From Caldilineaceae bacterium (GTDB lineage Bacteria; Chloroflexota; Anaerolineae; Caldilineales; Caldilineaceae): 13,109 bases of DNA. The notes below the pieces were generated by a model, which searched no databases, was not told where the DNA came from, and worked only from the letters and a program-made list of their open reading frames with translations. Shown here in pieces: positions 6,544 through 11,659 of the stretch; the stretch's first letter is position 1, and the number at the start of each line of letters is the position of its first letter. The DNA is taken from the NCBI GenBank assembly GCA_020634815.1, contig JACKBA010000060.1, positions 1-13,109 of the forward strand. The letters are read 5' to 3'. The translations under genes were made by a program, and so were the position numbers.

Positions 6544-6951
6544 TCATTCTCCCAGTTCGGTGCGTGCCTCGTACATCTGCTCAAGGCTGATGCCGCCCGG
6601 CGCATCCTCCGGGTGGCCGTGGCTGCGGTGGCGGTTGATGCCTCCAAGATCCAGGATGGTGCGGCGCGGCCGGCTGAGCACCTTGGAGCAGGCGCGGCAG
6701 TAGATCTTGGCTGGGGTCGCGGGATCGCGCTCGAACTCATCCTGGTCCAGGAAAATGGCCGTGCGGCACTTGGCGCACAGCTCAATGCCGTTGACCACGG
6801 CCGTGCGGTAGCCGTAGTTGTGCTGGCCGAGCAGGAAAGCGCCGTGGCAGGTGGCGCAGAGGTGATGCACTTCCCCCTCGTCGTCCAGGAAATCGTGCGT
6901 GGCTGGTTTCTCGCAATTGTAGCACATCTGTTCGGTTGTGGTGTCCGTCAT
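6544..6951 (-). CDS. Double zinc-ribbon protein, 135 aa
   Basis: Four CxxC knuckles are visible: C10-YN-C13, C32-AT-C35, C59-AK-C62 and C85-RA-C88. They are spaced to hold two zinc ions, one per pair of knuckles. The first ribbon carries HHLCATCHGAFLLGQ and the second is followed by a Lys/Arg-rich stretch (SKVLSRPRRTILDLGG) and a helical end. The ATG at 6951 sits seven bases after AGGAG and overlaps the previous stop as ATGA. Zinc ribbons of this kind usually bind nucleic acid or other proteins. There is no catalytic motif and no close family I can name. The neighbouring zinc miniproteins at 4053-4379 and 7893-8117 have a different CxxC...CxxH pattern. Confidence 0.82.
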   Translation of the reverse strand: MTDTTTEQMCYNCEKPATHDFLDDEGEVHHLCATCHGAFLLGQHNYGYRTAVVNGIELCAKCRTAIFLDQDEFERDPATPAKIYCRACSKVLSRPRRTILDLGGINRHRSHGHPEDAPGGISLEQMYEARTELGE

Positions 6952-7655
6952 GCGGTCTCCTTTGCGTACAATTCCTGGAGCATGGCGACGAGTTTGGGCA
7001 ACTCGCTGGCTGGTGCGGTGAAGTTGAGGTGGGCGTGGGTCTCACTTGACTCAAAATTCCAGTAGACCGGGCCGATGTGGCCTTGGATCATGCCTTTGCA
7101 GAAGGTGGCTTCGTGCGCGCCGGGAATGACGTGCAGCACGGCGTCGCGCAGGGCCTGGGCGTTGCGTGTGCGCTGTTCGACCTCGTTGCGGCGTTCGACG
7201 GCTCTTGCGTACTCCTGGATTTGCCAGGGAAGTTCGCGCCACACCTTGTCGGCGGCTGCTGTAATCCAGGGGCCCAGGTAGATTTGGGCGTCGCTGCCGC
7301 CGTTGAAGTGGGTCACGGTTCCTTCGACGTCCGGCGCCGTCAGTGTGTGGCGGCTGACGCGGATGGGCACTGGCTGGCCAGGCGTGGCGATCCAGCCCAT
7401 GTTGCCGACATCGAGGCGCAGCGTCACGGCGCCGTCGGGATCGATGTAGTTGAGGACGGTCGGATCTTCGCTGTCCACCTCGAAGCGGCCGGGCTTGTCG
7501 GTAGGGACCCTGTTGAGCATCATGCAGAGGCTGGCGGTGAGGGCGACGTCGTCGGTTGAGTAGTTGCCGGGTGGTTGGTTGGTGTCGGCCGGCGGGTCGG
7601 TGGCGATCAGGGTGCGGCGCCGGCCGTTGCCGTTGGTGGTGGTAGTTGTGACCAT
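6948..7655 (-). CDS. Unknown protein, 235 aa, possible paralog of two other genes here
   Basis: The ATG at 7655 is the first gene start after an intrinsic terminator and lies six bases after a perfect 16-bp palindrome whose right arm ends in GGGAAAAC; the only ribosome-like bases are in that arm. Residues 1-30 are Thr/Asn/Pro-rich and probably disordered (MVTTTTTNGNGRRR). A strand region (AVTLRLDVGNMGWIATPGQP) is followed by a helix (WQIQEYARAVERRNEVEQRT). The last part is strand-rich (IGPVYWNFESSETHAHLNF) and ends in a helix (ELPKLVAMLQELYAKE). This order matches the proteins at 1248-1853 and 3122-4039. Function unknown. The stop overlaps the next start as ATGA. Confidence 0.82.
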   Translation of the reverse strand: MVTTTTTNGNGRRRTLIATDPPADTNQPPGNYSTDDVALTASLCMMLNRVPTDKPGRFEVDSEDPTVLNYIDPDGAVTLRLDVGNMGWIATPGQPVPIRVSRHTLTAPDVEGTVTHFNGGSDAQIYLGPWITAAADKVWRELPWQIQEYARAVERRNEVEQRTRNAQALRDAVLHVIPGAHEATFCKGMIQGHIGPVYWNFESSETHAHLNFTAPASELPKLVAMLQELYAKETA

Positions 7656-7660
7656 TGGAT

Positions 7661-7676
7661 GTTTTCCCGGGAAAAC
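7661..7676. promoter_or_regulatory. Perfect 16-bp palindrome before the 235-residue gene
   Basis: GTTTTCCCGGGAAAAC reads the same on both strands. It lies six bases upstream of the ATG at 7655, and its left half on the minus strand is also the distal part of the U-tract of the terminator before it. It could be an operator for a dimeric repressor, or a weak RNA hairpin covering the only ribosome-like bases. Which of these applies cannot be decided from sequence. Confidence 0.5.
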
Positions 7677-7705
7677 AAAAAGGCCCCTGGCGGGTGCCAG
7701 GAGCC
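7672..7705 (-). terminator. Intrinsic terminator after the 31-residue gene
   Basis: On the minus strand a ten-base arm GGCTCCTGGC, a four-base loop ACCC and the arm GCCAGGGGCC are followed by TTTTTGTTTT. The stem is complete apart from one T-G pair. It starts 17 bases after the stop of the small membrane-peptide gene and ends 17 bases before the next ATG. Confidence 0.85.
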
Positions 7706-7721
7706 TCGTTGGAGTGCGGGT

Positions 7722-7817
7722 TCAGCGTCCGATGAAGCCGAGGACGCCGACGGTGACGAGCAGGTTGACGAGCAGCAGCGCCCAGAATTGCGGGCGGCCG
7801 GGATGATAGTGACTCAT
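7722..7817 (-). CDS. 31-residue single-pass membrane peptide
   Basis: The ATG at 7817 follows GGAGA by five bases. The product begins MSHYHPGRPQFWALLLVNLL and continues VTVGVLGFIGR. It has a short polar, His/Arg-containing head and one hydrophobic helix of about 18 residues (WALLLVNLLVTVGVLGFI), ending in Arg. It looks like a small inner-membrane protein, with the N-terminus holding two His and one Arg. An intrinsic terminator stands just upstream and another just downstream, so it forms a unit of its own of about 100 bases. No family is recognised; candidate roles such as a phage lysis or membrane-stress peptide are speculative. Confidence 0.7.
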   Translation of the reverse strand: MSHYHPGRPQFWALLLVNLLVTVGVLGFIGR

Positions 7818-7833
7818 CGTTGTCTCCAAAATG

Positions 7834-7864
7834 AAAAAAGGCCTCCAGCGACTAGCTGGAGACC
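7834..7864 (-). terminator. Intrinsic terminator after the 74-residue zinc protein
   Basis: On the minus strand GGTCTCCAGC, loop TAGTC and GCTGGAGGCC are followed by six T. The ten-pair stem has one T-G pair. It lies 28 bases after the stop at 7893 and its U-tract ends 16 bases before the next ATG, leaving almost no room for a separate promoter. Confidence 0.85.
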
Positions 7865-7892
7865 TCTTGGGCTTGTTGTTGATTGAAACGTG

Positions 7893-8117
7893 CTACAGAT
7901 AGCGGATGCTGAGGACATCGTCGCTGTTGGCGTGCATGTCGCAGAGGTAGCCGCGAAAGACGATGCGTTTGTACTCGCCGGCGTGTGGGCCGTTGGCGTA
8001 GGTGTCACGGTAGTCGATGCGGGCGCCGGTCGCCAGGCGGCCTTCGGCGGGATCGTCACACAACGCGGGTTCGCGCTTGCACAGAAAGCAGGGTCCGGTT
8101 TTGCGCCTGGTCGTCAT
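7893..8117 (-). CDS. Small zinc-binding protein, 74 aa
   Basis: The ATG at 8117 lies about 12 bases after AAAGGA; the longer frame upstream is not supported by a ribosome site. Cys10-x2-Cys13 with Cys20 (CFLCKREPALC) and Cys59-x2-His62 (GYLCDMHAN) give a CxxC...CxxH knuckle for one zinc ion. The N-terminus is basic (MTTRRKTGP). The central part (ARIDYRDTYANGPHAGEYKR) is polar. The pattern is shared with the 108-residue protein at 4053-4379, and the two may be distant relatives. The role is probably nucleic-acid or protein binding (inference). An intrinsic terminator follows. The 62 bases before it show no clear promoter or hairpin. Confidence 0.75.
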   Translation of the reverse strand: MTTRRKTGPCFLCKREPALCDDPAEGRLATGARIDYRDTYANGPHAGEYKRIVFRGYLCDMHANSDDVLSIRYL

Positions 8118-8179
8118 GGCCGGATTGATTCCTTTGGTTGCTCCTGGCTTGGTTGCAGCCGTCCAGTGCGGAGGCTGGA

Positions 8180-8467
8180 TTACTCGGGTTGCCTGACCCA
8201 CAGACGGGCCGTTCCGGGGTCTGGGATCTCTGGCCGGGTAAGGTCCGCGCCGGACGTTTGAAACATGCGGTTGCCGGCAGCGATGACGAGCATCATCGCC
8301 GCGTAGAAGCCTTCCCAGTCGTCCTCCTGGTGGCACTTCCAGGCAATCTGGATCTGCTCGGCGGCGATGACACAGGCCGGCCGGATGCGCGCCAGTTCGG
8401 CAGCGAGTTCGTGGTCGTTGTCGCTGCGGCGAAAGCGAAGGACGCGGTCGGGCATGTCGGCTGGCAT
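8180..8467 (-). CDS. Small helical protein, 95 aa
   Basis: The ATG at 8467 shares a base with the stop of the preceding gene (TGATG), a classic coupling junction. A second ATG four codons later (MPADM) is possible. The protein is mostly helical: RSDNDHELAAELARIRPACV, a Trp/Asp-rich turn (WKCHQEDDWEGFY), then AAMMLVIAAGNRMFQTSG and a Pro-rich end. It is soluble, with two isolated Cys and no clear metal site. Family unknown. Its coupling to the coiled-coil gene upstream suggests that the two act together. Confidence 0.75.
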   Translation of the reverse strand: MPADMPDRVLRFRRSDNDHELAAELARIRPACVIAAEQIQIAWKCHQEDDWEGFYAAMMLVIAAGNRMFQTSGADLTRPEIPDPGTARLWVRQPE

Positions 8468-8655
8468 CAGTACACGTCCCGGATTACCGAGTTGGCGGCT
8501 TCGAGCAGCATTGTCAGCCGCTCTTTGTCGTCGATGAGGGCATTGACGCGCTGTTTGAGACGCAGGATCTCGGCGTCACGCGCGGCAAGTTCAGCTCGCA
8601 GGTGTGAAAGGCGCCGGTCGTAGGAGATGAAATCTTCGGTGATCGTGTCGTCCAT
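8467..8655 (-). CDS. Short coiled-coil protein, 62 aa
   Basis: The ATG at 8655 follows GAGAGG by eight bases. Almost the whole protein is a predicted coiled coil. The segment LRAELAARDAEILRLKQRVN (residues 19-38) is nearly the same as LQAELAARDAEIERLKAEL in the larger protein encoded immediately upstream, and both start with a short acidic DDT head. The two genes are therefore likely products of a local duplication. A homo- or hetero-dimer with the larger protein is plausible (inference). It begins 12 bases after the stop of that gene and overlaps the next gene by one base. Confidence 0.78.
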   Translation of the reverse strand: MDDTITEDFISYDRRLSHLRAELAARDAEILRLKQRVNALIDDKERLTMLLEAANSVIRDVY

Positions 8656-8667
8656 GGGTTGTGCCTC

Positions 8668-9165
8668 TCAATCGTCGTCGTAGTCCATCGCCGCGAACCA
8701 TCGTCGGATGGTGCGTGTTTTCTCAGCGACATCACGCTGGGTGCCATTGACAATGGCCTGGCTGAACTCGGTGACGTTCCAGTGCCACCACAACTCTGCC
8801 TTGGGCACGGCTGCCAGCTCGGCTCTGAGGCGCTCGTTTTCGGCTCGCACGGCAGCAATGTCGTCGAGCGTTCCTGCGATCGTGGCGGCGTTTCTGAATT
8901 TGGCGTTGGTGTCGTGGCCGAGCAGGGAGAGGTATTGCTCGACGGCTCGTTCCATCTCACCCAGGTCGCCTATGTCGTAGTTGACGGTCTCTTGCCCGTA
9001 CTCGGTGACGTCCCAGTAGAACATGAGTGCGTCTTTGGGTACAGCCGCCAGCTCAGCCTTCAGGCGCTCGATCTCTGCATCCCGCGCGGCAAGTTCAGCT
9101 TGAAGGTCCGAGATCTGCCGGCTTTGGGAGAACAGTTCGATGGTGGTGTCATCTTGCTGCGGCAT
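8668..9165 (-). CDS. Coiled-coil protein with a 78-residue internal repeat, 165 aa
   Basis: I place the start at ATG 9165, two bases after the previous stop; the frame stays open upstream, but that part is antisense-like shadow of the small basic gene. There is no clear ribosome site, so coupling is likely. The first coiled coil (residues 18-39, LQAELAARDAEIERLKAEL) leads into AAVPKDAL and WDVTEYGQETVN (51-62). The second coiled coil (106-117, RAENERLRAEL) leads into AAVPKAEL and WNVTEFSQAIVN (129-140). The two copies are 78 residues apart. The end is acidic (AAMDYDDD). The first copy also matches the 62-residue protein downstream. Function unknown; multimerisation through the coils is expected. 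Confidence 0.8.
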   Translation of the reverse strand: MPQQDDTTIELFSQSRQISDLQAELAARDAEIERLKAELAAVPKDALMFYWDVTEYGQETVNYDIGDLGEMERAVEQYLSLLGHDTNAKFRNAATIAGTLDDIAAVRAENERLRAELAAVPKAELWWHWNVTEFSQAIVNGTQRDVAEKTRTIRRWFAAMDYDDD

Positions 9166-9167
9166 GG

Positions 9168-9356
9168 CTATACTTGTAGTCGGTCGATGAGGCGGCGCAG
9201 GAAGCGCGTAGCGCGGTTGTGCCAGTGCGCCTGGCGCTTTGCTTCGAGCGCGGCCTGGATGGCCTCTTCCTTGCGGCGCTGCGTGCGGTGTGCGGCCGCA
9301 GCGCGCTCGTCCACGCTTTTGCGCCGGCTCCATCCATGAGATCGCTCGACGAACAT
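9168..9356 (-). CDS. Small basic helical protein, 62 aa
   Basis: A full AAGGAGG lies six bases before the ATG at 9356, inside the last codons of the sliding-clamp gene, and the ATG is one base after that gene's stop. The product (MFVERSHGWSRRKSVDERAA) is rich in Arg, Lys, Ala and His. It is probably one long helix (RRKEEAIQAALEAKRQAHWH) followed by a basic helix (RATRFLRRLIDRLQV). It could bind DNA, RNA or the clamp; no clamp-binding QLxLF-type motif is visible. Family unknown. The excellent ribosome site and the tight coupling to dnaN make it a credible gene despite its size. Confidence 0.75.
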   Translation of the reverse strand: MFVERSHGWSRRKSVDERAAAAHRTQRRKEEAIQAALEAKRQAHWHNRATRFLRRLIDRLQV

Positions 9357-9357
9357 G

Positions 9358-10503
9358 CTACGCCTCCTTGTGCATGGGCCAGATATACGTCGAGTATTCG
9401 TAGCCCGGCACGGCGATGATGAGTGGCTTCAGCGGCTCCGTGAAGCCGAGCTTGACGGTTTCGGCGTCGGTCCAGGCGCCGATGGCATCGAGCGCATCGC
9501 GGATGCTGCCGGGCGACGTGAACATGGTGAAGTCAGCGCCTTCTTCCAGCCCCTTGACGTCGTCGAGCGCGACGGCATCGACGTGCTTGATGGTCTCGGC
9601 CTGGGCGGCGATGGCGAGCTGCTTGCCCTTGATGCGGATCCCGATCTTGAGCGACGGGCAGATGGTGTGGGCGCGGTTGAAGAGATCGCGCAGCGCCTTG
9701 AGGTTGACGCCGGCGATGATGGCCGGCTTGCCGATTCCCTGGCCCTTGAGCAGCTCCTGCCAGTTGGGGTAGGCGACAGCGGCCGTGTTGAGCACGACCT
9801 CGGTGGCCACGCCGTCGGTCTTGGCGGCGATGAGAATCTTCTCGTTTGCCACCATGACGTGTGCGGTGGCTGTCGGCGCGATGGTCAGCAGCCGCTCCAG
9901 CGCCCGGGTCTGCGGGAAGAGCAGGTTGACGGGCGTGCCTTCCCAGTCGGGGATGCCCACGCGCACGGTGGCCAGGCGGCCGCCGTCCAGGGCGCAGGTA
10001 ATCAGGTTGCCCTGCTCGGTGATGATGAACTGGATCATCGTGTGCGCCAGGCTGGTGTTGCGCTTGGGGTCGGCGGCCGCATGCTGCACGCGGGCAATGG
10101 CTGCCGCCAGGACGTTCAGCGGCAGCGAGAAGGTGGTGCGTTCGGCCGGCGCGGTGGCCGGGTCGAGCAGCACGCTGTCCAGCTCCTCGATGATGTTGAG
10201 CGAGGTGTTGCTGGCGCCGGCGATGGCGCTGACGGTCGTGGCCGTGCGGCCGGGCCGGATCTCGAAGACATCGACGGTGGCGGCGCCGGCAAGGCTGGTG
10301 AGAATGTGCGCCGGCAGCGCGCAGTTCTGGATGTCGTCCTCTTCGGCTGCGGCCAGGAGACTGGCGCGCACGGAGCCGACCGGCGACGCGGTGGTGAGCG
10401 TGAGGGCGTTCTGGCCGGGTCTCAGGGTGACGGTTTTCTTTTCACCCTGGCTGGTGGCCAGCAGCGCCAGGGTCCCTTGCAGGATCTTGGTCGATACTTT
10501 CAT
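9358..10503 (-). CDS. dnaN: DNA polymerase III beta subunit-like sliding clamp, 381 aa
   Basis: Length and layout fit the three-domain bacterial clamp that encircles DNA and tethers polymerase and repair factors. The second domain has the typical segment AAAIARVQHAAADPKRNTSL followed by GNLITCALDGGRLATVRV (compare xATDGHRLA in ordinary clamps). The third domain begins near AYPNWQELL (compare FPDYERVIP) and ends VKLGFTEPLKPLIIAVPGYE then YSTYIWPMHKEA (compare DPLKPVLI ... MPMRL). The C-terminal PM is kept but four extra residues follow. The first domain (MKVSTKILQGTLALLATSQG) is diverged. The ATG at 10503 follows AGGA by about nine bases. Most likely this is an element-encoded second clamp beside the host's own. 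No polymerase gene is seen nearby. Confidence 0.9.
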   Translation of the reverse strand: MKVSTKILQGTLALLATSQGEKKTVTLRPGQNALTLTTASPVGSVRASLLAAAEEDDIQNCALPAHILTSLAGAATVDVFEIRPGRTATTVSAIAGASNTSLNIIEELDSVLLDPATAPAERTTFSLPLNVLAAAIARVQHAAADPKRNTSLAHTMIQFIITEQGNLITCALDGGRLATVRVGIPDWEGTPVNLLFPQTRALERLLTIAPTATAHVMVANEKILIAAKTDGVATEVVLNTAAVAYPNWQELLKGQGIGKPAIIAGVNLKALRDLFNRAHTICPSLKIGIRIKGKQLAIAAQAETIKHVDAVALDDVKGLEEGADFTMFTSPGSIRDALDAIGAWTDAETVKLGFTEPLKPLIIAVPGYEYSTYIWPMHKEA

Positions 10504-10541
10504 GGGCTGGGATTCCTGTTGTGGCAGGTTGGTTGAGATGT

Positions 10542-10574
10542 TCTGGGCTGCCCTTGGAGCGGAAGCAGCCCAGA
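10542..10574. promoter_or_regulatory. Intergenic hairpin before the sliding-clamp gene
   Basis: TCTGGGCTGC and GCAGCCCAGA form a perfect ten-pair stem with a 13-base loop in the 82-base gap between the 138-residue gene and dnaN. No T-run follows on either strand, so it is not a normal intrinsic terminator. An mRNA processing or stabilising stem, or an operator, are alternatives. Confidence 0.5.
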
Positions 10575-10585
10575 AGCTGGTTGTT

Positions 10586-11002
10586 CTAGACGACGGCGAA
10601 GGCGGCCGCGACTTCGGCCTCCATCTCTTCGGCCGTCTGCCCGCCGTCCGGATCCGGGCCTGCCGGCTCGGGCTGACCCTCGGTCGGCGGCTCGTCGCTG
10701 TCCGGGGCTTCGCCGGCGGTGGCCGGGCCGGCCGGCTCGGGCTTGGTGGCCTGGTCCTGGTGGAACTCGATCATGGCGTCGAGCACGGCGCCAAATACGC
10801 CATTGGCGTTCGGGTTGCGGCTGGGCTGCAAGTGCAGGACGCCCTTGCCGAGCGCGGCGTCACGGATTGCCAGGCGGGCGGCGCGGTTGTTTGTCAGCAT
10901 GTCGATGAAGCGTTGCTTCACGATGGCCGGCGGCTCCGACGCGTGCTGCGGCGTGGGGATCATGAAGATCTTGGGGGTGATGACATAGTAGCTGGTGCAC
11001 AT
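10586..11002 (-). CDS. Unknown protein with Pro/Glu-rich tail, 138 aa
   Basis: The ATG at 11002 follows AAAGGA by eight bases. A longer frame upstream would run through the terminator and palindrome, so I reject it. The folded part (residues 1-85) starts MCTSYYVITPKIFMIPTPQH and contains helices KQRFIDMLTNNRAARLAIRD and FGAVLDAMIEFHQDQ. Residues 86-125 are a disordered Pro/Glu/Asp/Gly linker (DSDEPPTEGQPEPAGPDPDG), and a final helix reads EEMEAEVAAAFAVV. Function unknown. It is the first gene after the structured RNA and its terminator and the gene before the sliding clamp, so it may be controlled by whatever acts at that boundary. Confidence 0.78.
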   Translation of the reverse strand: MCTSYYVITPKIFMIPTPQHASEPPAIVKQRFIDMLTNNRAARLAIRDAALGKGVLHLQPSRNPNANGVFGAVLDAMIEFHQDQATKPEPAGPATAGEAPDSDEPPTEGQPEPAGPDPDGGQTAEEMEAEVAAAFAVV

Positions 11003-11017
11003 GTTGTTGTTCCTTTC

Positions 11018-11032
11018 GATTCGGTACGAATC
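11018..11032. promoter_or_regulatory. Inverted repeat in the leader of the 138-residue gene
   Basis: GATTCG-GTA-CGAATC is a six-base inverted repeat with a three-base centre. It is placed between the terminator at 11054 and the AAAGGA ribosome site of the gene starting at 11002. It has the size of a repressor half-site pair, or could form a small RNA hairpin. Confidence 0.45.
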
Positions 11033-11053
11033 ACTTGGTAGATAGATGGAATG

Positions 11054-11081
11054 CAAAAAGGGGCACGCTTGCGCATGCCCC
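11054..11081 (-). terminator. Intrinsic terminator ending the structured RNA
   Basis: On the minus strand GGGGCATGC, loop GCAA and GCGTGCCCC (nine pairs, one T-G) are followed by TTTTT. The loop is of the GNRA type. It closes the 600-base gene-free region that follows ssb and stands 52 bases before the next ATG. Confidence 0.88.
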
Positions 11082-11251
11082 GAGTGTCTGAGATGAGCCG
11101 GAGAGAAGTGCGACGCCCAGTTTCTGGTAGTCTGACGCCTGCCCAGGTTTTGGAATTTGTCGTCACTTCCCTCCGGTTGCTGCGGACCTGAACGCGGCAG
11201 CGGACTCGGCACGGGCATACATTACAGGTTCAGGCTGAATCCCGTGGCGTT

Positions 11252-11318
11252 GTGAATAAAGAGCACGTTGGTCACTTGAACAGGGCTCGTATCCCCACCG
11301 ACGTGCCTCTTGATTCCG
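11252..11318 (-). repeat. RNA hairpin module, third copy
   Basis: On the minus strand it begins CGGAATCAAGAGGCACGTCGG, without its last base, and ends CCAACGTGCTCTTTATTCAC. AAGAG and CACGT pair with CTCTT and ACGTG around a bulged G. The loop GGGGATACGAGCCCTGTTCA closely matches that of the second copy. Confidence 0.65.
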
Positions 11319-11422
11319 AGATGAGCCGGAGAGACCAGCAAACGAGAAGTCGGCTCCGGCAGTTGAGCTTTGTAGGGCTCATGCCGGTCGTTGCGATCAG
11401 ACCCGTCGGCCGTGTCTCTCCG

Positions 11423-11488
11423 GTGAACGAAAGAATACGTGGGCTATTTGAGTAGGGTCTGTATCCCCCCGACGTACTCTTGGTTCCG
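11423..11488 (-). repeat. RNA hairpin module, second copy
   Basis: On the minus strand it starts CGGAACCAAGAGTACGTC and ends CCCACGTATTCTTTCGTTCAC minus its first base. AAGAGTACGT pairs with ACGTATTCTT (one G-U). The loop has GGGGATACAGACCCTACTCA. Its CAGACCC (complement of 11455-11461) is complementary over seven bases to GGGTCTG at 11404-11398, a possible pseudoknot. Confidence 0.65.
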
Positions 11489-11596
11489 AGTAGTTGAGGA
11501 TGGGGAGCCGGCATGCACCTACCTGGCCGCCGATTATGAGTCGGAAGCCCGCATGCCAGGTCGCCATCCTCAATTGATCGCCTTGGCGCACCGTAG

Positions 11597-11656
11597 GTGC
11601 ACGAAAGAGCGCACCGATCTCAGTAGGTCTGGCTGATCGATGCGCTCTTGGTTCCG
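11597..11656 (-). repeat. RNA hairpin module, first copy
   Basis: On the minus strand it starts CCGGAACCAAGAGCGCATCG and ends GTGCGCTCTTTCGTGCAC. AAGAGCGCA pairs with TGCGCTCTT (nine pairs) and an inner CGATC pairs with GATCG. The flanks match the other copies while the loop differs. It begins four bases after the ssb stop codon. Confidence 0.6.
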
Positions 11657-11659
11657 GGA

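Larger units (their letters stand above)
11055..11657 (-). ncRNA. Candidate large structured non-coding RNA, about 600 nt
   Basis: No convincing reading frame exists on either strand, yet the region is full of long complementary segments. In RNA order (minus strand): three related hairpin modules at 11656-11597, 11488-11423 and 11318-11252. Long helices alternate with them: 11573-11564 with 11503-11494 (10 pairs), 11423-11414 with 11335-11326 (10 pairs), and 11176-11159 with 11114-11098 (17 pairs, one G-U, one bulge). There is also an 11-pair hairpin at 11387-11356, two hairpins joined by a 7-base loop-loop match (11246-11210 and 11201-11179), and an intrinsic terminator. It starts directly after the ssb stop, so it may be a processed 3' part of the ssb transcript or have its own promoter. 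Size, ornate fold and setting recall GOLLD and ROOL RNAs, but I find no specific match. The 5' end is uncertain. Confidence 0.7.

Noticed and set aside
9355..10536. 393-codon open frame on the plus strand
   Set aside because: It lies antisense to the well-supported sliding-clamp gene; its product is Gly/Val/Asp-rich with no recognisable domain, as expected from the complementary strand of GC-rich coding DNA.
11252..11514. Short open frames on both strands within the structured region (67-80 codons)
   Set aside because: They have no ribosome sites, conflict with each other, and run across strongly paired segments.
11055..11657. Tandem riboswitches or a CRISPR array as explanation of the three modules
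   Set aside because: The repeats are about 60 bases, imperfect, spaced by long helices of their own, and match no aptamer core I know; a CRISPR array would have short exact repeats and unique spacers.
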